In this document: in pieces, positions 1 through 8,669 of the stretch
How positions within the stretch are numbered: position 1 is the stretch's first letter
Layout: each line of letters opens with the position of its first letter
NCBI RefSeq assembly: GCF_900142135.1
Contig: NZ_FQZU01000013.1
Coordinates: 62,001 to 126,000 of the forward strand
Length of the DNA stretch: 64,000 bases
Source of the DNA: Desulfatibacillum alkenivorans DSM 16219
GTDB taxonomy: Bacteria; Desulfobacterota; Desulfobacteria; Desulfobacterales; Desulfatibacillaceae
Direction: 5' to 3'
Made by a program: the position numbers and the translations under genes
The notes under the pieces: generated by a model
Told to the model about the DNA's origin: nothing
The model's input: only the letters and a program-made list of their open reading frames with translations
Databases searched by the model: none

Positions 1-2
1 CT

Positions 3-158
3 GGCGCGGGCTGGCGCGACTTCCTGGTTCGCCATCCCCATGACATTGTGTTGATATACAGGGGCGGCGCCCTCCACAAATCCATGTCCAGGGAGCCGGG
101 CTGGCGGGAAATCTATAAGGATGAAAACACCGTGATATTTTCAAAGGAAGGTGGATGA
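3..158 (+). CDS. C-terminal end of a polytopic membrane protein (partial, cut by left edge)
   Basis: Frame 3 is open from the window edge to a TGA at 156-158, giving 51 residues. The tail (WRDFLVRHPHD...GWREIYKDE..VIF) resembles the end of the next protein (EEYLTKYPHE...PDWLLAYKGD..LVF), so the two look like tandem paralogues. The stop overlaps the next ATG (ATGA at 155-158), which suggests translational coupling. Nothing can be said about function beyond what is said for the next gene. Confidence 0.7.
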   Translation, partial: GAGWRDFLVRHPHDIVLIYRGGALHKSMSREPGWREIYKDENTVIFSKEGG

Positions 159-1669
159 TAGTGGTCAGGTTCATCGAATCAAAAGCAACTGTTTGGGCCG
201 CTTTCATTCTGGTCGCGTTCTCCTATGCCATGGGTCTGATCGTCTCTCTTGCCGATCCGGATTTATGGGGTTACATGGCCTTTGGCTACACCTTCTGGAC
301 GGAGCCGGGCTTTCCGTATACGGACCCTTTTTCCTACATGCCCGTCAACCCTGTATGGATTTACCACGAGTGGCTTACCGGGGTAATCTTTTTCCCTTTG
401 TACGCAGGTATCGGGGAAGAAGCCCTGCAGGCATTAAGATATATTTTCGCCTTTTTGACGCTTTTTCTGGCCTACGCGGCGGCGAAAAAGCGCGGTGCTA
501 AAACGTCCTTGGCCTTGCTTGGTCTTTTTTTTCCCGCATTCGCTATTTGCACGGGATTCGGACCGGTGCGCGCCCAGGTGTTCACCTATTTCTTTTTTGC
601 GCTCACTCTCTATCTGCTGGAGACTTGCCGGCTGAGCCAGCGGTTCAAGCCCCTCTGGCTCTTCCCGCCTGTAATCCTGCTTTGGTGCAATCTCCACGGC
701 GGTTTTGTAGCCGGATTGGCCATAGTCGGCCTTTATGCAGCAGGGGAGTTCTTATCCCGAAAACCCTGGAAGCCCTATTTGTTCATCCTGGCGCCGTGTC
801 TGGCCGCCACTTTGATCAATCCTTACGGCTGGACCTACTGGACTTATTTGGTCAAGGCAATTCTAATGCCCAGGCCCGAGATTTATGAGTGGATGTCCAT
901 CTGGAAAGCCATGTCCATGGGCTTCAAACACCTTGCCATTCCGCTTTTTATGGGGCTTTTTCCTTTAGCTGTGCTCTTCTGTCTAAAGCCTCTTCAAAAG
1001 AACTGGTCCGCCGTGCTGGTTTTGGCCGCCGTGAGCTGGATGGCATTCTCGCACATGAGGCACATCCCGTTCATGGGGATTGCCATGGCGGCGCTTTTGC
1101 CTTCCGGGGCTGATTATTTCATAAAGACCAAGTCCAGGGAAGCCTCCATACTATTGGGCGCGGCCTTGCTTTCCATGGCCTGCCTGGCGGTGTTGAACGC
1201 CAAGGTGGTCTGGGCGCATTTTCATTATCCGCAGGTATTACGAAATCCTTTGTCCATAGAAGCGCTGCCCGAAAGCCAGGTATTGCCCGGGCAGATGGCC
1301 TACCCGGTGGACGGCGTTGCTTTCATCAGGGAAAAAGGCTTGCACGGCAATATTCTGACGGAATTCGACTGGGGGCAGTTTGTCATGTGGTCCTTGCCGG
1401 ATTCCAAAGTGTCCATGGACGGGAGGTACGAAACCGTATACCCTGACAAGGTCTGCCGGGAGTACTTCGCCTTTGCTTACGGAAAGCCGGGCGCGGAGGA
1501 GTATTTAACCAAGTATCCCCACGAAATTGCGCTGCTAAAGGAGCGGTCCGTAACCAGCGCGCAGCTTGCCGCCTCTCCTGACTGGCTTCTCGCATACAAA
1601 GGCGACGGCTGCCTTGTGTTTTTAAAAAATCTTTTTCTTGAGAAAATTACGAAAAAGGCAATCCCATGA
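155..1669 (+). CDS. polytopic inner-membrane protein, GT-C-like
   Basis: This 504-residue protein has about ten hydrophobic segments and a soluble C-terminal part from about residue 370. The early loop carries an acidic DPDLWGY motif followed by DPFSYM and HEWL. Together these recall the first periplasmic loop of GT-C-fold glycosyltransferases and related bacterial membrane proteins of unknown acceptor. The C-terminal domain (VDGVAFIREKGLHGNILTEF, then a DGRYETVYPD stretch) is also typical of that group. If it is a GT-C enzyme it would transfer a sugar from a lipid-linked donor on the periplasmic side, but substrate and activity are inference. It overlaps its predecessor and the following M20 gene by 4 bp each (ATGA), so the three are probably co-translated. 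Confidence 0.6.
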   Translation: MIVVRFIESKATVWAAFILVAFSYAMGLIVSLADPDLWGYMAFGYTFWTEPGFPYTDPFSYMPVNPVWIYHEWLTGVIFFPLYAGIGEEALQALRYIFAFLTLFLAYAAAKKRGAKTSLALLGLFFPAFAICTGFGPVRAQVFTYFFFALTLYLLETCRLSQRFKPLWLFPPVILLWCNLHGGFVAGLAIVGLYAAGEFLSRKPWKPYLFILAPCLAATLINPYGWTYWTYLVKAILMPRPEIYEWMSIWKAMSMGFKHLAIPLFMGLFPLAVLFCLKPLQKNWSAVLVLAAVSWMAFSHMRHIPFMGIAMAALLPSGADYFIKTKSREASILLGAALLSMACLAVLNAKVVWAHFHYPQVLRNPLSIEALPESQVLPGQMAYPVDGVAFIREKGLHGNILTEFDWGQFVMWSLPDSKVSMDGRYETVYPDKVCREYFAFAYGKPGAEEYLTKYPHEIALLKERSVTSAQLAASPDWLLAYKGDGCLVFLKNLFLEKITKKAIP

Positions 1670-2826
1670 TAAACGCAACCTGGAAAACGATGACGGCGGA
1701 CGCCGTGGCTCTGCGCCGAACCTTGCACGCCAGTCCGGAGCTAACCTGGCAGGAGCACAACACCGCCCAAATAATTCGCCGGGAGTTGGACCGCGCCGGC
1801 ATCGCCTGGCGCGAATGCGCCGGAACAGGCTCCCTGGCCGTGCTTGCACCAAAGGCGCCCGGCCGTCATATCGCCCTCAGGGCGGATATGGACGCCATGC
1901 CCATCACCGAAGCTACGGATCTGCCCTGGGCCTCGGCCGCGCCGGGCTGCATGCACGCTTGCGGACATGACGGCCATATAGCCGCGCTTACGGCTGCGGG
2001 GTGGTGGCTGAAAAAGCATGAAAGCCGCCTTCCCGGGCCCGTGACCCTCATCTTTCAACCTGCGGAGGAAGGAGGCCACGGGGCCCGCCGCATGATTGAG
2101 AACGGCGCCCTGGACGGCGTGGACGCCGTTTTCGGCTGGCACAATTGGCCCGCCATCCCCATGGGAAAAGCCATATGCCCGGATGGTCCGGTCATGGCGG
2201 CTAATGGAACGTTTCGCATTACAATCCGGGGCCGGGGCGCTCACGCCAGCCAGCCCGAAGCAGGCCGAGACCCTGTTTTGGCGGCATCCGCCGTGGTGCA
2301 GGCGCTTCAACAGATCGTCAGCCGGCGTCTGGCGCCCCAGCATGCCGCCGTGGTCAGCGTTACCTCCATTGTTGCGGACAGCCCGGACACCGTGATCCCG
2401 GAGGAGTGCGTCCTGGGCGGCTGCATTCGTTTCGCCCGCAATACCCTGCGTCCCGTACTGCTTGACCTCATAACCGAAACCGCCGTCCAAACCGCTTCCG
2501 CTTACGGGACAGAGGCGACGGTGGAGCACATCCCCAGGTATGGGGCCGTGGTCAATGAGCCGGAAAGCGCCGGCCTGGGCCGCGCCGCCCTTAAAGAAGT
2601 CCTTGGGGCGGAATGGCTTGACGACGCCATGCTGACGCCCGTGATGGCTTCCGAGGATTTTAGCTACTACCTGGAGCAAAAACCGGGCGCTTTTATGCTT
2701 ATGGGGGCGGGAGAGGAAGGGCGGCGCTGCGAGCCCTGCCACAGTCCGCGTTATGATTTCAACGACGCCCTGATTCCCCTGGCCGCCAAGGTCTTTTTTC
2801 AACTGGTCAAGGCCCCCATGCCTTAA
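1666..2826 (+). CDS. M20D-family amidohydrolase, candidate N-acetyl-diaminobutyrate deacetylase
   Basis: A 386-residue metal-dependent amidohydrolase of peptidase family M20, subfamily D (hippurate hydrolase/N-acyl amino acid deacylase type). The metal-site motifs are visible: MHACGHDGH near residue 100, PAEEGGHGA near 137, HNWP near 160 and SEDFSYY near 332. The dimerisation lid lies between about residues 180 and 290. There is no signal peptide, so it acts in the cytosol. The start is the ATG overlapping the upstream stop. The genes after it (aminotransferase, M24 protein, aldehyde dehydrogenase) match steps of ectoine breakdown, whose missing step is removal of acetate from N-alpha-acetyl-diaminobutyrate. 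An M20 enzyme could do this (DoeB2-type annotation). Against this, a 381-bp gap separates it from them and it overlaps the membrane-protein gene upstream. The family assignment is firm and the substrate is inferred. Confidence 0.85.
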   Translation: MINATWKTMTADAVALRRTLHASPELTWQEHNTAQIIRRELDRAGIAWRECAGTGSLAVLAPKAPGRHIALRADMDAMPITEATDLPWASAAPGCMHACGHDGHIAALTAAGWWLKKHESRLPGPVTLIFQPAEEGGHGARRMIENGALDGVDAVFGWHNWPAIPMGKAICPDGPVMAANGTFRITIRGRGAHASQPEAGRDPVLAASAVVQALQQIVSRRLAPQHAAVVSVTSIVADSPDTVIPEECVLGGCIRFARNTLRPVLLDLITETAVQTASAYGTEATVEHIPRYGAVVNEPESAGLGRAALKEVLGAEWLDDAMLTPVMASEDFSYYLEQKPGAFMLMGAGEEGRRCEPCHSPRYDFNDALIPLAAKVFFQLVKAPMP

Positions 2827-3207
2827 AATTCCAGCATATTGTGCTTTTTCTTTGAACAAAGGAAGAATTCATACAGCGTGTTGTAGATGCGTCAGTTCCT
2901 TTCCCTCAATTCCGCATTCACGAAAACGCCTTTCAAAGCGGTGCGTAATATCAATGAAGTTGGTTATATACATATCTGTCGGCATTGGCCTTGCCCAAAA
3001 TATGTCCTTGCAGGTTTTCAACCGGATTTGAGTTGATTGATTTCGCATGTTATCCTTTTCTATGTAAATATCATACAGGGCGGTGGGCGATATGCAGATT
3101 ATCGTCCGCCGCCTTCTTCAGCAAACCTGATCCGGCGCCCTGGTTTTACTCCCAATCAGGCCGGTTCACGATAAAGCTGTTGAAAAAAGAACGGAAAGGA
3201 GTCTTGC
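2827..3207 (+). other. 381-bp intergenic region with a strong hairpin upstream of the aminotransferase gene
   Basis: No convincing gene. It holds a 14-bp hairpin (arms 3079-3092 and 3100-3113, two G-T pairs, 7-nt loop) and, further upstream, a sigma-54-like -24/-12 match at 2980-2995. The aminotransferase ribosome-binding site (AAAGGAG, about 3196-3202) closes the region. The hairpin lacks a T-tract, so it may be a leader structure rather than a terminator. Confidence 0.5.
2980..2995 (+). promoter_or_regulatory. possible sigma-54 (-24/-12) promoter for the aminotransferase-M24-ALDH operon
   Basis: CGGCATTGGCCTTGCC has GG and GC at the spacing of the -24/-12 consensus (TGGCAC, N5, TTGC). The first T and the end of the -24 box are off consensus. 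It lies 212 bp before the ATG, so it would imply a long leader containing the 3079-3113 hairpin. It is a weak call, and no activator gene adjoins it. Confidence 0.3.
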
Positions 3208-4464
3208 ATGAGTATTTTTGAAGACAGAGAATCCAACGTACGAAGCTATTGCAGGGTTTATCCCACCGTGTTCGCCAGCGCATCCAATGCGCGGCAGACG
3301 GATGAAGCGGGAAAGTCATACATTGATTTTTTTGCCGGCGCCGGAGTGCTCAATTACGGGCACAATAACGAAGGCATGAAAAAAGCCCTGGTGCAGTTTA
3401 TTGAGGCCGACGGGGTGGCCCACAGCCTGGACACCTACACAACGGCAAAACGCGAATTTTTGGAAAAGTTCGTCTCCGTCGTCCTGGAGCCGAGAAACAT
3501 GCCGCATAAAATAGCGTTTACCGGCCCGACCGGAACCAACGCCGTGGAGATCGCCCTCAAGCTGGCGCGCAGAGTAACCGGTAGAACGGCCGTCGCCGCA
3601 TTCAGCCACGGCTTCCACGGCATGACCCTGGGGTCCCTGGCGTGCACGGCCAACTCCTATTTTCGCAACGCCTCCGGAGTTCCCCTGGACCACGTGGTCC
3701 ACCATCCTTTTGACGGCATGAACCAGACCGGCGCCCAGGCCGTTCAGGAACTGCGGGATATTTACGAGGACTCCTCCAGCGGACTGGAGCCCCCCGCCGC
3801 ATTTTTAGTCGAGCCTATTCAGGCGGAGGGCGGCGTGAATGTTGCCACCCAGGAATGGCTGCTTGCCTTGCAGCAGTTGGCGAAAGACCTGGGCGCCTTG
3901 CTTGTGGTGGACGACATCCAGGCGGGGTGCGGACGCACCGGCTCCTTTTTCAGTTTTGACGGCATGGGCCTGGAGCCTGACATTGTTATCCTGGCGAAAG
4001 GCATAGGAGGCTTTGGCACTCCGCTGGCCATGAACCTGATCAAACCCGAGCACGATGAACATTGGTCGCCCGGGGAGCACACAGGCACCTTTCGCGGCCA
4101 GGGTTTTTCCTTTGTGGCCGGCAGGGAGGCCCTGACCTATTTTGAAGACGATGCTCTGATGAACGATGTCAAAAGAAAAGGCGCCGTGATGGAGCAAAAG
4201 CTCCGGGATCTGGTTGAAAAGAATCCGGGAAGAGGCATGACGGTCCGTGGAAAAGGCATGCTTCTGGGCCTGGACGTGGGGGATGGCGCCCTTGCCAAAA
4301 AGATGGTGGCCAAATGCTTTGAGAAAGGCCTGCTCCTGGGCGCCTGCGGCACGGGAGGCCGGGTGCTTAAACTCATTCCGCCTTTGACCATCCCGGACGA
4401 AGACCTGATGGAAGGGCTCTCCTTGTTCACCATGGCTGTGGAGGAGGGGTTGGGGGAATCATGA
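3208..4464 (+). CDS. ectB: class III aminotransferase, EctB/DoeD-like (2,4-diaminobutyrate aminotransferase)
   Basis: A 418-residue PLP enzyme of aminotransferase class III. The N-terminal stretch (FEDRESNVRSYCR, then YIDFFAGAGVLNYGHNN) is characteristic of the EctB diaminobutyrate/2-oxoglutarate aminotransferase family, and the length matches EctB. GPTGTNAVE, SHGFHG, VDDIQAGCGRTG and the PLP-lysine motif ILAKGIGG (about residue 264) are present. EctB runs aspartate semialdehyde to L-2,4-diaminobutyrate. The reverse direction is the DoeD step of ectoine breakdown. The following M24 and aldehyde dehydrogenase genes, and the absence of ectA and ectC beside it, argue for the catabolic direction here. 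It has a good AAAGGAG site, and its stop overlaps the next start by 4 bp. The family is secure. Direction of use is inference. Confidence 0.82.
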   Translation: MSIFEDRESNVRSYCRVYPTVFASASNARQTDEAGKSYIDFFAGAGVLNYGHNNEGMKKALVQFIEADGVAHSLDTYTTAKREFLEKFVSVVLEPRNMPHKIAFTGPTGTNAVEIALKLARRVTGRTAVAAFSHGFHGMTLGSLACTANSYFRNASGVPLDHVVHHPFDGMNQTGAQAVQELRDIYEDSSSGLEPPAAFLVEPIQAEGGVNVATQEWLLALQQLAKDLGALLVVDDIQAGCGRTGSFFSFDGMGLEPDIVILAKGIGGFGTPLAMNLIKPEHDEHWSPGEHTGTFRGQGFSFVAGREALTYFEDDALMNDVKRKGAVMEQKLRDLVEKNPGRGMTVRGKGMLLGLDVGDGALAKKMVAKCFEKGLLLGACGTGGRVLKLIPPLTIPDEDLMEGLSLFTMAVEEGLGES

Positions 4465-5723
4465 AAAAACGCGATGATATGACCTTTCCCTTTGATGAGT
4501 ATGAACGCCGGGTGGAAGCCTTGCGCGAGCGTATGGTGGCGAGGCTGCTGGACGCCGTAATTATCACGGACCCGGAAAACCTCATGTACCTGACGGACTA
4601 TCAGACCACCGGGTACTCCTATTTTCAAGCCCTGGTGCTCCCCCTGGAAGGGGAGGCCTTTATGATTACCAGAGCCATGGAGGAGTCCAATATTCTGGAG
4701 CGTACATGGCTGGAGCTTTCCCGGCCCTATCCGGATACGGGCGACGCCATCCAGATGCTGGTCGGCGCTCTTAAGGAGTTCGGCCTGTCCGGCAAAGACA
4801 TCGGTTATGAGCGCAACAGCTATTTTTTTCCAGCCTACCATCAGGACAGCATTCATACCACCTTCACCAATGGCCGCCTGCTTGACTGCTTCGGCATTGT
4901 GGAGCAAGGCCGCATAAGAAAGTCCCCTGCTGAAATTGACATCATGAAAAAAGCGGCCAAAGCCACGGAGGCCGGCATGAGAGCCGGATTCCAGGCCGTG
5001 CGCCCAGACATCACGGAGAACGAAATCGCCGCGGCCATCAGCCACGGCATGTTCTGCGCCGGAGGCGAGGCCCCGGCCGTGATGCCTTACGTCACTTCCG
5101 GCCCCCGCACCATGATCGGCCACGCCACCTGGGAAGGCCGCAAGGTGCAACCGGGAGAGCATGTTTTCCTGGAAGTCGGGGGCTGCTATCGGCGCTACCA
5201 CACGGCCATGATGCGCACGGTGGTGCTGGGGGAGTTGTCCGAATCCATGGAAAAAGCCGAGGAGCGCATGAAACTGGCCCTCAAGCAGGTCAAGGCGGCT
5301 TTGCGCCCGGGGCTGACGGTTTCCGACGCCGACAATATCGTGCGCAACATCATAGCGGAAAACGATGTGGGCGCCAGCCTCATCACCCGCTCCGGCTACT
5401 CCATTGGCATCGCCTTCCCGCCCAGTTGGGACGAGGGATATATAGTCAGCCTCAAACAAGGCGACTCCCAGGTCATCCAGGAGGGAATGACCCTCCATTT
5501 GATTCCCTGGATGTGGGGGGTCGACGGCGATAAAACCTGCGGGATTTCCGACACCGTGTACATTACCAAGGACGGCTGCCGGTCTTTCTTTGATTTTGAC
5601 GAGGATTTTCTGGTCCTGGAAAAATACGGCGCCCCAACGGAAAAAGCCGGGGCGCCCTGCCCCCCGAAGGAGAAGCCGGCGCCCCAGGAGAAGGAAACGG
5701 AAGATCCTCAACCCGACGAATAA
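4461..5723 (+). CDS. doeA: M24-fold (creatinase-like) hydrolase, probable ectoine hydrolase DoeA
   Basis: A 420-residue protein with a creatinase N-terminal domain (about residues 10-150, TDPENLMYLTDYQTTGYSYF) and a pita-bread M24 catalytic domain (about 165-395). At the two positions where aminopeptidases have metal-binding Asp it reads LEVGGCYRRYHTAMMRT. The metal ligands are therefore not conserved, as in creatinase and ectoine hydrolase, which do not need metal. DoeA opens the ectoine ring to N-alpha-acetyl-diaminobutyrate in the cytosol. A Pro/Glu/Lys-rich tail of about 30 residues follows the catalytic domain. The gene overlaps the aminotransferase stop by 4 bp and precedes an aldehyde dehydrogenase, which fits an ectoine operon. 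A prolidase or creatinase-like enzyme for another substrate is the alternative. Confidence 0.72.
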   Translation: MKKRDDMTFPFDEYERRVEALRERMVARLLDAVIITDPENLMYLTDYQTTGYSYFQALVLPLEGEAFMITRAMEESNILERTWLELSRPYPDTGDAIQMLVGALKEFGLSGKDIGYERNSYFFPAYHQDSIHTTFTNGRLLDCFGIVEQGRIRKSPAEIDIMKKAAKATEAGMRAGFQAVRPDITENEIAAAISHGMFCAGGEAPAVMPYVTSGPRTMIGHATWEGRKVQPGEHVFLEVGGCYRRYHTAMMRTVVLGELSESMEKAEERMKLALKQVKAALRPGLTVSDADNIVRNIIAENDVGASLITRSGYSIGIAFPPSWDEGYIVSLKQGDSQVIQEGMTLHLIPWMWGVDGDKTCGISDTVYITKDGCRSFFDFDEDFLVLEKYGAPTEKAGAPCPPKEKPAPQEKETEDPQPDE

Positions 5724-5754
5724 AAACAAATCATTCCGTGCATAAGGAGGAAGT

Positions 5755-7125
5755 ATGCTCAAAGCGGTTGATCCCAATACGGGACAATTGATCCATGAAT
5801 ACGAACCAGCCGGAACTCAGGAAATTGACGGCATCATCGCCAAGGCAGCCGCTTCGTTTGATCAATGGAAGCGGCAAAGTTTCGGCGAGCGGGCTGCGGT
5901 GTTAAACGAAGCGGCCTCATATATGCGCACCAATGCGGAAAAACTGGCCCGGCCCATGACCCGGGAGATGGGCAAGCCCGTCAAGGAAGCCTTGGGCGAG
6001 GTGAATAAGGCGGCCTGGTGTGCGGAGCACTACGCACAATATGCGGAAGAGTATCTGGCCCGGGAAACCATCGAGTCGGACGCCGCTCTTAGTTACGTAA
6101 TCTATCAGCCCTTGGGCCCCATACTGGGGGTTCTGCCCTGGAACGCCCCTTTTTGGCTGGCCTTTCGGTTTTGCGCTCCCACGCTTATGGCCGGAAATAC
6201 CTGCCTGATGAAGCACGACTCCCATGTTCCCCAATGTGCGCGGGCTATTGCAGGCGTATTTGACGCCGTGGGCGCCCCTCCGGGCATCATGCAGAATTTG
6301 CCCGTTAAAAGCGCCCAGGTGGAAGCCGTCATCAGGGATCCCCGGGTTCGCGGCGTTTCTCTCACAGGCTCCACCGCCGCCGGAAGCGCCGTCGCCTCCA
6401 TTGCGGCGTCGGAAATCAAGCCCGCGCTTTTGGAATTGGGGGGATCGGACCCAAGCATCGTTTTAGCAGACGCGGACCTGCCCAAGGCCGCCGACCTCAT
6501 CACAACCATGCGCATCATCAATGCCGGGCAATCCTGCATTGCAGCCAAGCGGGTCATTGTGGAAAGACAGGTGTATGATGTGATGGTGGATTTGCTTGCG
6601 GAACGCTTAAAAGCCCTGAAAGTGGGGGATCCGGCCGACATGGAGACGGACATAGGCCCCATTGCCAGGGGGGATTTGAGAGACGACCTGCACCGCCAGG
6701 TCAAAGAAACGGTCCAGGCCGGGGCGCGTTGCCTGCTTGGAGGGAGCATCCCCGACGGGCCGGGGTATTTTTACCCCGTAACCCTTCTGGCTGACGTCGA
6801 CCCGTCCATGGTCGCCGCTTGCGAGGAAACCTTCGGCCCGGTCATGGTGGTCATGGCGGCGGAGGACGCGGATCAGGCCTTGAAAATGGCCAATGACACC
6901 CCCTACGGCCTGGCGGCGAGCGTCTGGACGGATTCCCAAAGAGGCGAATCCATTGCCTGGGAGCTGGAAGCCGGGCAGGTGGCTGTGAACGGGCTGGTAA
7001 AGACGGATCCCCGGCTGCCCAGCGGGGGCGTTAAAAAATCAGGATACGGCAGGGAACTGGGGCCCCATGGCATCCGGGAGTTCGTAAACGCCAAGCAAAT
7101 CTGGATAGGGCCTGCAAAAACCTAG
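5755..7125 (+). CDS. NAD(P)-dependent aldehyde dehydrogenase, candidate aspartate-semialdehyde dehydrogenase DoeC
   Basis: A 456-residue aldehyde dehydrogenase of the succinate-semialdehyde dehydrogenase type. The Rossmann part has GPILGVLPWNAPFW and LTGSTAAG (about residue 202). The catalytic Glu is in LELGGSDPSIV (about 221-231) and the catalytic Cys in NAGQSC (about 256-261). The C-terminal motif GGVKKSGYGRELG is intact. It is slightly short because the family's variable N-terminus is trimmed. A strong AGGAGG lies just before the ATG and the gene is 31 bp after the M24 gene. In ectoine breakdown DoeC oxidises aspartate semialdehyde, the aminotransferase product, to aspartate. That assignment rests on context. 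By sequence alone succinate semialdehyde is equally possible. Confidence 0.8.
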   Translation: MLKAVDPNTGQLIHEYEPAGTQEIDGIIAKAAASFDQWKRQSFGERAAVLNEAASYMRTNAEKLARPMTREMGKPVKEALGEVNKAAWCAEHYAQYAEEYLARETIESDAALSYVIYQPLGPILGVLPWNAPFWLAFRFCAPTLMAGNTCLMKHDSHVPQCARAIAGVFDAVGAPPGIMQNLPVKSAQVEAVIRDPRVRGVSLTGSTAAGSAVASIAASEIKPALLELGGSDPSIVLADADLPKAADLITTMRIINAGQSCIAAKRVIVERQVYDVMVDLLAERLKALKVGDPADMETDIGPIARGDLRDDLHRQVKETVQAGARCLLGGSIPDGPGYFYPVTLLADVDPSMVAACEETFGPVMVVMAAEDADQALKMANDTPYGLAASVWTDSQRGESIAWELEAGQVAVNGLVKTDPRLPSGGVKKSGYGRELGPHGIREFVNAKQIWIGPAKT

Positions 7126-7139
7126 ACGTTTGCCCGGGG

Positions 7140-8666
7140 TTAGCTGCTTGTGCGAATGTCCTTGCTGCCTTTGGGGGGCTCCCACCGGAGGCCGCCTTTG
7201 AATCCGTAGGCCTTATACAGGTAAACCGTACGGACGAGTTCCGGCTCGGCCTTAAAGGGTCTTTTCCGGTATAGCTCCAAAGGCACGGGAGCGCTTACGG
7301 ACTCAAACACCTTGCGCAGCTTTTTCACTTCATTATCGTGGCGGGAAACCCCAACGGCGTCCATGCCCATCAGGTCTTCGTCCTTCCACCAGTAATCGTA
7401 GACATTGGGGCGCTTCCATTTGTTGATGGAAACCGTTTCGGGCCGGCCCGGGACGTAAAAGGCCAGTTCGCTGGCTTCCTGGTAGCGGAAGCCAAAGAGA
7501 AAGGTGTTGTCCGGGTCGGGCATTTCCGCCTGCATGGCGGCGGCTTTTTCTCCGATTTCGTCCCAGCCGCCCAGTTCCGTCGCAGGGCGGTCCAGGTCTG
7601 GAGAAAGGGGAAGAATGGGAAAGACGACCTGGACCAGAACCAGGATGGTGAAAGCGTAGGAAATTCCCAACGTCCATTTCCATAGCCTGGGTTTGGCGTT
7701 GGAGAAAAAGGCCGCAGCCAGCAAGCAGGCGCCCAAGTAGGCGGCCCCGGGCCAATTGCCGTAAATCCGGGTATGGAACGAAAGCAGGGTGAATCCGGCG
7801 AACATGGGGAAGGAGGTCCAGAAGAGCAGGGGGATGATCCACTTGCGCCGGTTGTAGTTCCTTTTGATAACGCGAATCCAGGCCCACAGCGCCAGGATGA
7901 AGACCAGGGGCGACAAAAGCGCGGCCTGGCTGCCCATGAGGTCCCCGAAATACTTAAAATGGAGGGTGAAAGACTCGCCGGCGCCTCCGATATATGCCAC
8001 GTGCCTGGCGGAATTCCAGCCATGGGCGGCGTTCCAATAGAGGACCGGAGCAAACATCAGCAAACCGAAGACAACGCCTGCATATGGCTTGATGGAAGCC
8101 AGCCGGCCCCTGTGCTCTTTGGAAAAGATCATGTAGATCAGCAGGCCGGGCCCAAAAATGACCATGGTGAATTTGGACAGCAGCCCGAACCCGAACCAGA
8201 AGCCCGTGCTCAGCCATTGCTTCCACTCATGGTCCTCGCACGCCCTGGCGCCGTGCCATGTGGCCCCGGCCCAGGCCATGGCCTGAAGCCCGTCGCAGGT
8301 GGCCAAAAGGCCGCCTACGTTGAATTCCAGGACGCCTTGGGTCAGCAAGGCCGCGGCCACGGCCACGCGGCCGGAAAAATACCGTCCCGCCAGGAGAACC
8401 AGATACGCGCTGGCGACGCCCATGGAAAGCACGGAGGGCAGGCGCACGGCGAATTCGTTAACGCCGAAGATTTCCGTGCTGAGCCTTATGGCCCAGCCCA
8501 GCAGGGGGGCCTGGTCGTGGTAACCCCAGGCCAGATGCCTCCCCCACTGCCAGTAATTCGTTTCGTCCGGGGACAATAAAAAGGCCGCAGAATACACAAG
8601 GCGAAAGATCGTCCACCCCAGTATCCAGGCCAAGGCCAGCCTTGTATACTTTGAATTGTCTTCCAA
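7140..8666 (-). CDS. GT39/GT83-like (PMT/ArnT fold) membrane glycosyltransferase
   Basis: A 508-residue integral membrane protein with roughly ten to twelve hydrophobic segments. The first periplasmic loop carries SPDETNYWQWGRHLAWGYHDQAPLLGW, whose D-E-x-x-Y-W and H-D-Q-x-P residues mark the PMT_2/ArnT group of GT-C enzymes. These use polyprenyl-phosphate sugars to decorate lipid A, glycans or proteins at the outer face of the inner membrane. The C-terminal soluble domain begins near residue 370. The ATG lies 3 bp after the thrS stop, so the two are one transcription unit and the glycosyltransferase may be translated with thrS. The acceptor cannot be told from sequence. Confidence 0.75.
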   Translation of the reverse strand: MEDNSKYTRLALAWILGWTIFRLVYSAAFLLSPDETNYWQWGRHLAWGYHDQAPLLGWAIRLSTEIFGVNEFAVRLPSVLSMGVASAYLVLLAGRYFSGRVAVAAALLTQGVLEFNVGGLLATCDGLQAMAWAGATWHGARACEDHEWKQWLSTGFWFGFGLLSKFTMVIFGPGLLIYMIFSKEHRGRLASIKPYAGVVFGLLMFAPVLYWNAAHGWNSARHVAYIGGAGESFTLHFKYFGDLMGSQAALLSPLVFILALWAWIRVIKRNYNRRKWIIPLLFWTSFPMFAGFTLLSFHTRIYGNWPGAAYLGACLLAAAFFSNAKPRLWKWTLGISYAFTILVLVQVVFPILPLSPDLDRPATELGGWDEIGEKAAAMQAEMPDPDNTFLFGFRYQEASELAFYVPGRPETVSINKWKRPNVYDYWWKDEDLMGMDAVGVSRHDNEVKKLRKVFESVSAPVPLELYRKRPFKAEPELVRTVYLYKAYGFKGGLRWEPPKGSKDIRTSS

Positions 8667-8669
8667 AAA

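Noticed and set aside
4137-5777. Long minus-strand open frame (546 codons) opposite the aminotransferase and M24 genes
   Set aside because: It is the GC-rich shadow of two well-supported plus-strand genes and has no family features.
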